Below are positions 29,778 to 33,483 of a stretch of 33,483 nucleotides of DNA, piece after piece. Every line of letters starts with the position of its first letter. Position 1 is the stretch's first letter. Origin of the DNA: [Clostridium] symbiosum ATCC 14940 (GTDB taxonomy: Bacteria; Bacillota; Clostridia; Lachnospirales; Lachnospiraceae); NCBI RefSeq assembly GCF_000466485.1, contig NZ_KE993028.1, forward strand, positions 11,266-44,748, read 5' to 3'. The notes under the pieces are model-generated. The model ran no database searches. It had not been told where the DNA came from and was given only the letters and a program-made list of their open reading frames with translations. Made by a program: the position numbers and the translations under genes.

Positions 29778-30485
29778 ATGGCATCAAAATTATTTGATTA
29801 TGACAATCCCTTCTTTATGTTCATGTCGAGGATATGGGATTTAATGATTCTGAACTTCCTTGCCGTTTTACTCTGTCTTCCGGTCATAACAGCCGGGGCG
29901 TCGGTGACGGCATTGTATTATATAACTCTTAAGATGGCGGAAGACAGGGAGTCGCATATATACAGGAGTTTTTTGAAAGCATTCAGGGACAATCTGGTAC
30001 AGTCCACGGCCATCCATCTGATTGTGACGGCTGCCGGGGCGGTGCTGCTGCTTGATTTCTGGTATTTTGTTCTGGGGGGCAGAGCGCCGGGAGCTTCAGC
30101 CTCCGATATCTTTTCCGCCGGCATATTTTCTTCCGGCAGCCCGGCGCGCTTTGCGGCAGCCGCCCTGCTGCTGGCTCTGATGCTGCTGTATCTTTTTATA
30201 ACCGTATATGTATATGCCATCCAGGCAAGATTTGTAAATACGGTCTTCAAGACGATAATCAATGCGTTTATGATGGCGGTACGCCATCTTCCGTCCACTG
30301 TTCTGATGATAATCCTGAACTCCGTATTTTTTTATATCATGTTTCATTATGCTTCATGGCTGGGATTCTGGGTGCTGTCCGGCCCGGTTTACCTGAATTC
30401 ACTCCTGCTTTGCAGAATATTTAAGAGGTATATGCGGACGGATGCAAAAGAAATTACAGAAACAGACAAAAATACAGCCGAATAG
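29778..30485 (+). CDS. YesL family (DUF624) membrane protein
   Basis: A 235-residue protein with five or six hydrophobic helices. The family opening is clear: KLFDYDNPFFMFMSRIWDLM, LNFLAVLLCLPVITAGASVT and ALYYITLKMAEDRESHIYRS. YesL-type proteins are often encoded beside polysaccharide-uptake and YesM/YesN genes; the biochemical role is not known. Here it lies between a GNAT gene and ispE and probably has no functional link to either. AAAGAAAGG precedes the ATG. Confidence 0.88.
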   Translation: MASKLFDYDNPFFMFMSRIWDLMILNFLAVLLCLPVITAGASVTALYYITLKMAEDRESHIYRSFLKAFRDNLVQSTAIHLIVTAAGAVLLLDFWYFVLGGRAPGASASDIFSAGIFSSGSPARFAAAALLLALMLLYLFITVYVYAIQARFVNTVFKTIINAFMMAVRHLPSTVLMIILNSVFFYIMFHYASWLGFWVLSGPVYLNSLLLCRIFKRYMRTDAKEITETDKNTAE

Positions 30486-30487
30486 TA

Positions 30488-30547
30488 TTGTATTTTGTAT
30501 GTACGGCGTATATAATATATTGTATACAAAAAAATGCGTTGATACAA
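30488..30547 (+). promoter_or_regulatory. Promoter of ispE operon with FadR-like operators
   Basis: -35 TTGTAT (30488-30493), 17-base spacer, perfect -10 TATAAT (30511-30516). TTGTATACAA (30520-30529) is a perfect palindrome just after the -10, and TTGATACAA (30539-30547) is a second related site. Both fit the TNGTNNNACNA pattern of FadR/FCD-type GntR regulators, and such a regulator is encoded in this operon. Confidence 0.65.
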
Positions 30548-30581
30548 TTTACTACGAAAGGAAAAGACCGGAGGAATAGAA

Positions 30582-31478
30582 ATGATAAAGCACCTGGGGC
30601 TTAAAGCCTACGGTAAGATTAATCTGGGGCTTGACGTGGTCCGGAAGAGGGAAGACGGGTACCATGAAGTGCGGATGATTATGCAGACGGTGCGCGTGTA
30701 TGACAAGATTGACCTGGTGCGCAGCGAACAGCCCGGAATCAGGCTGGAAACAAATCTCTATTATCTGCCCGACAATGAAAACAATCTGGGCTACAGGGCG
30801 GCCAAGCTTCTGATGGACGAGTTCGGCGTTACGGAAGGCGTGGAAATCAAGATGAAGAAATTCATCCCCGTGGCAGCCGGTATGGCGGGAGGAAGCAGTG
30901 ATGCGGCGGCTGTCCTGTTCGGAGTTAACAAGATGTTTTCTCTGGGCCTTACAACGGAACAGCTGATGGAGAGGGGCGTAAAGCTGGGAGCCGATGTGCC
31001 TTACTGCATCATGAGAGGGACAGCGCTTTCCGAAGGAATTGGGGAGATTCTTACGCCGCTGCCTCCGATGCCGCAGTGCCAGATCCTGATCGCCAAACCG
31101 CCGATCAGCGTTTCTACTAAATTTGTTTATGAAAACCTGAACCTGCCTTCGCTGTCCCGGGATGCACACCCGAATATCGACAAAATAGCAAAGGCTCTGG
31201 CATCCAGGGATTTCTACGGAGTGGCGGATAATCTGGGAAATATACTGGAGACGGTGACGATACCGGCTCACCCGGTCATCCGGGAAATCAAAGAAAAAAT
31301 GATGGAACTGGGAGCTGTAAATGCTCTGATGAGCGGCAGCGGACCTACCGTGTTCGGATTGTTTGTAAATCCGGCTGCTGCTCAGGAGGCATATGAAGAA
31401 ATGCGCTATGGGAGTGCGAAAAGCCTCTCAAAGCAGGTATATCTGACCAGCTTCTATAACAACAAAGCAGGAAAATAA
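30582..31478 (+). CDS. ispE: 4-diphosphocytidyl-2-C-methyl-D-erythritol kinase
   Basis: Phosphorylates CDP-methylerythritol with ATP in the MEP route to isoprenoid precursors. A GHMP kinase of 298 residues, the usual length. Motifs: LKAYGKINLGLDVVRKREDG with YHEV at the N-terminus, the glycine-rich ATP loop PVAAGMAGGSSDAAAVLFG (near residue 95), LGADVPYCIMRGTA and the C-terminal MSGSGPTVFGLF. GGAGG lies well before the ATG. It heads an operon with gntR (20 bases on) and an aldo/keto reductase. Undecaprenyl carriers for the glycan locus depend on this pathway, but the genes are far apart. Confidence 0.96.
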   Translation: MIKHLGLKAYGKINLGLDVVRKREDGYHEVRMIMQTVRVYDKIDLVRSEQPGIRLETNLYYLPDNENNLGYRAAKLLMDEFGVTEGVEIKMKKFIPVAAGMAGGSSDAAAVLFGVNKMFSLGLTTEQLMERGVKLGADVPYCIMRGTALSEGIGEILTPLPPMPQCQILIAKPPISVSTKFVYENLNLPSLSRDAHPNIDKIAKALASRDFYGVADNLGNILETVTIPAHPVIREIKEKMMELGAVNALMSGSGPTVFGLFVNPAAAQEAYEEMRYGSAKSLSKQVYLTSFYNNKAGK

Positions 31479-31498
31479 TTAGGACAGGGGAATTATTT

Positions 31499-32176
31499 AT
31501 GGGAAATAATTTTGAAGTGAACATGAATGAGTACCTCCCGCTGAGGGATGTCGTATTCAACACGCTCCGGCAGGCCATTTTGAAAGGGGAACTGGCGCCG
31601 GGAGAAAGACTCATGGAAATACAGCTTGCAGAAAAGCTGGGAGTAAGCCGAACCCCGATCCGCGAGGCAATCAGAAAACTGGAGCTGGAAGGCCTGGTAC
31701 TGATGATTCCGCGTAAGGGAGCGGAGGTTGCCAAGATTTCCGAGAAGAGCTTAAAGGATGTTTTAGAGGTAAGGCGTTCCCTGGAGGAACTGGCTATTGA
31801 GCTGGCCTGCCAGCGGATGACGGATTCCGATCTCATGGAAATGGAGAGGGCGGGAAAGGCATTCAAAGACGCCGTTGACAATGGAAATGCCATGGAGATT
31901 GCCGAGACGGACGAGGCTTACCATGATGTAATTTATAATTGTACCAGGAACATGAGGCTGGTGCAGATTTTGAATAATCTGAGGGAACAGATGTACCGTT
32001 TCCGTCTGGAATATATCAAGGATGAGGACAAGAGACAGATTCTTCTGATTGAGCATGAGAAGATCCTGAGGGCCCTCAGGAACCGCCATGTGGCCGAGGC
32101 CAAGGCGGCTGTGCGCGAACATATTGACAACCAGGAAATCACGGTTCTTAAGAATATAAAGGAGCAGGAAGAATGA
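31499..32176 (+). CDS. GntR-family regulator, FadR/FCD subfamily
   Basis: A 225-residue regulator. The N-terminal winged helix is clear (REVVFNTLR-like start, then LAEKLGVSRTPIREAIRKLE and LEGLVLMIPRKGAEV, residues ~40-80). The C-terminal FCD effector domain is all-helical, with the Asp/His metal-type residues expected in EVRRSLEELAIELA, ETDEAYHDVIYNCTRN and EHEKILRALRNRHVAEAKAA. It likely binds TTGTATACAA in the ispE promoter and so controls its own operon. The ligand is probably a carboxylate, by family. Its stop overlaps the next start (ATGA), so it is translationally coupled to the aldo/keto reductase. Confidence 0.93.
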   Translation: MGNNFEVNMNEYLPLRDVVFNTLRQAILKGELAPGERLMEIQLAEKLGVSRTPIREAIRKLELEGLVLMIPRKGAEVAKISEKSLKDVLEVRRSLEELAIELACQRMTDSDLMEMERAGKAFKDAVDNGNAMEIAETDEAYHDVIYNCTRNMRLVQILNNLREQMYRFRLEYIKDEDKRQILLIEHEKILRALRNRHVAEAKAAVREHIDNQEITVLKNIKEQEE

Positions 32177-33399
32177 CATTTAAAGAGCTATATTTGTCAG
32201 GCCAGGTTGAATTTGAGGAAATAGACAGGTTTATTTCCAGGTGGAATAATTCCGATGATGAAAGAACGCTTGCAAAATATCTGGGCCTTAACGCAGAGGA
32301 AGAGGACGTCTGGATCGATGACAGCGATGAAGCGCTTCAGGATATGCTGGATTCTTATGAAAAGGTGGCCGGGACTCCGGTGACGCTCGGCAGAACAGGG
32401 ATTATCGTCAATAAGAACGGTTTTGGCGCCCTTCCGATGCAGCGGGTATCCATGGAGGCGGCCAGGGCTCTGCTTCGGAAAGCTTACGATGCAGGGATAC
32501 GCTTCTTTGATACGGCGAGGGATTACACCGACAGCGAAGAGAAAATCGGCCTTGCGCTGAGCGGCGTGAGGGATAAAATTTATATTGCTACAAAGACCTC
32601 GGCAAAAACGGTGGATAAATTCTGGCAGGATTTAGACACAAGTTTACATAATTTAAAAACTGACTATGTGGATATTTACCAGTTCCACAACCCGGCATTC
32701 TGTCCGAAGCCGGGAGACGGCAGCGGGCTCTATGAAGCCATGCTTAAAGCCAGGGAACAGGGCATGATACGATATATCGGCATTACGAACCACAGGATGG
32801 CTGTGGCGGAGGAGGCGGTGGAATCGGGACTCTATGATACGCTCCAGTTTCCGTTTAACTATCTGTCCACAGAGCGCGAACTTGCCCTGGCCGAGTCCTG
32901 CCGTAAGCAGAATATGGGCTTTATCGCAATGAAGGGGCTTTCCGGGGGCCTTATTACGGATTCAGCGGTGATTTATGCATGGATGCTCTCTCATGAAAAT
33001 GTACTTCCCATCTGGGGCGTGCAGAGGGAGGCGGAGCTGGATGAATTCATCAGCTATATCGATAATCCTCCGGAGCTTACGGATGAGCGGAATGCCGTAA
33101 TTGAAAAAGACAGGAAAGAGCTGGCAGGCTCATTCTGCCGGGCCTGCGGTTACTGTCTGCCATGTCCGTCAGGCATCGAGATTAATCTCTGTGCCAGAAT
33201 GTCGCTCCTCTTAAGACGGATGCCCCCGGATGATTTTCTCACGGAGGAAGGCCAGGCGAAGATGAAAAAAATCGAGGACTGCGTCCATTGCGGACAATGC
33301 AGGGCTAAATGTCCTTATGGACTGGACACGCCGACTCTGCTGGAGGAGAATTATAAAGACTATAAAGAAGTACTGGCTGGAAAAACAGTCCGGAATTGA
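32173..33399 (+). CDS. Aldo/keto reductase with two C-terminal [4Fe-4S] motifs and an N-terminal extension
   Basis: A 408-residue oxidoreductase. The core (about 70-300) is an aldo/keto reductase barrel: AGIRFFDTARDYTDSEEKIG with catalytic Asp and Tyr, KIYIATKTSAKT, DYVDIYQFHNP and IRYIGITNH. The C-terminus has two clusters of four Cys: CRACGYCLPC (from residue 322) and CVHCGQCRAKC (from residue 370), a ferredoxin-like pattern known in a subset of these enzymes. The first 60 residues (ELYLSGQVEFEEIDRFISRW; TLAKYLGLNAEEEDVWIDDS) form an acidic helical extension resembling small stand-alone Lachnospiraceae proteins. Substrate unknown. The start overlaps the gntR stop. Confidence 0.92.
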   Translation: MTFKELYLSGQVEFEEIDRFISRWNNSDDERTLAKYLGLNAEEEDVWIDDSDEALQDMLDSYEKVAGTPVTLGRTGIIVNKNGFGALPMQRVSMEAARALLRKAYDAGIRFFDTARDYTDSEEKIGLALSGVRDKIYIATKTSAKTVDKFWQDLDTSLHNLKTDYVDIYQFHNPAFCPKPGDGSGLYEAMLKAREQGMIRYIGITNHRMAVAEEAVESGLYDTLQFPFNYLSTERELALAESCRKQNMGFIAMKGLSGGLITDSAVIYAWMLSHENVLPIWGVQREAELDEFISYIDNPPELTDERNAVIEKDRKELAGSFCRACGYCLPCPSGIEINLCARMSLLLRRMPPDDFLTEEGQAKMKKIEDCVHCGQCRAKCPYGLDTPTLLEENYKDYKEVLAGKTVRN

Positions 33400-33425
33400 G
33401 CAGAATCTTACTGTGCTAAATAAAG

Positions 33426-33452
33426 GTAACAGTTTAGGCGGGGCGCTGTTAC
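33426..33452. repeat. Short palindrome GTAACAG/CTGTTAC at operon end
   Basis: GTAACAG and CTGTTAC flank a loop TTTAGGCGGGGCG, 26 bases after the aldo/keto reductase stop. It is related to the palindrome at 5767-5795. It could act as a terminator stem, but only TAAAAC follows. Confidence 0.5.
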
Positions 33453-33483
33453 TAAAACATATGGAGATTTAGTTAAGCAGGTG

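Overview
The window looks like chromosomal DNA of a gut-type Clostridia member, most likely Lachnospiraceae of the Clostridium clostridioforme/symbiosum (Enterocloster-like) kind. This rests on family content (YesL, YjiH, AGCS carrier, ispE followed by an FCD-type GntR gene, an AraC regulator of YesN type), strong AGGAGG ribosome binding sites, balanced base composition and short palindromic intergenic repeats. The species is inference. No phage, IS transposase, CRISPR array, tRNA or rRNA was seen.

Region 1 (1-11743) is a cell-envelope glycan locus. It holds two large GT-C-like membrane proteins, two polyprenol-phosphate-type GT2 enzymes, the CDP-sugar genes rfbF, rfbG and rfbH (CDP-glucose to the CDP-3,6-dideoxyhexose branch), a LicD-family transferase, and finally a D,D-carboxypeptidase. 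A 107-base repeat lies at the start of the window and again in front of rfbF.

Region 2 (11744-18370) is a LysR-controlled catabolic locus. A LysR regulator is divergent from an RraA/HMG-aldolase-like protein, two D-2-hydroxyacid dehydrogenases, a glycerate kinase remnant, an SLC13-type carrier and a DUF6282-like metal hydrolase. I infer import of a hydroxy-di-acid, oxidation, retro-aldol cleavage and reduction of a C3 fragment to glycerate. The glycerate kinase is reduced to about 26 codons and the carrier lacks an internal block. The lysR/aldolase gap holds a 301-base imperfect palindrome with a mini-ORF and Shine-Dalgarno sequence on each arm.

Region 3 (18371-26879) is a set of separate units: a lipoprotein, a zinc-dependent phospholipase C-like protein, an AGCS amino acid/Na+ symporter, an MFS transporter, an alpha/beta hydrolase broken by an internal deletion, and a yjiH-flavin reductase pair divergent from an AraC-type regulator. 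A 17-base motif recurs around the ends of several of these genes.

Region 4 (26880-33483) carries the AraC regulator, a cyclophilin, a GNAT protein, a YesL protein, then the ispE-gntR-aldo/keto reductase operon, whose promoter carries a FadR-like palindrome.

Most notable: the giant palindrome, three independent internal deletions between 15.0 and 24.4 kb, the Gram-positive CDP-dideoxysugar branch without a nearby E3 reductase, and a 14-bp perfect palindrome over the promoter of the broken hydrolase.
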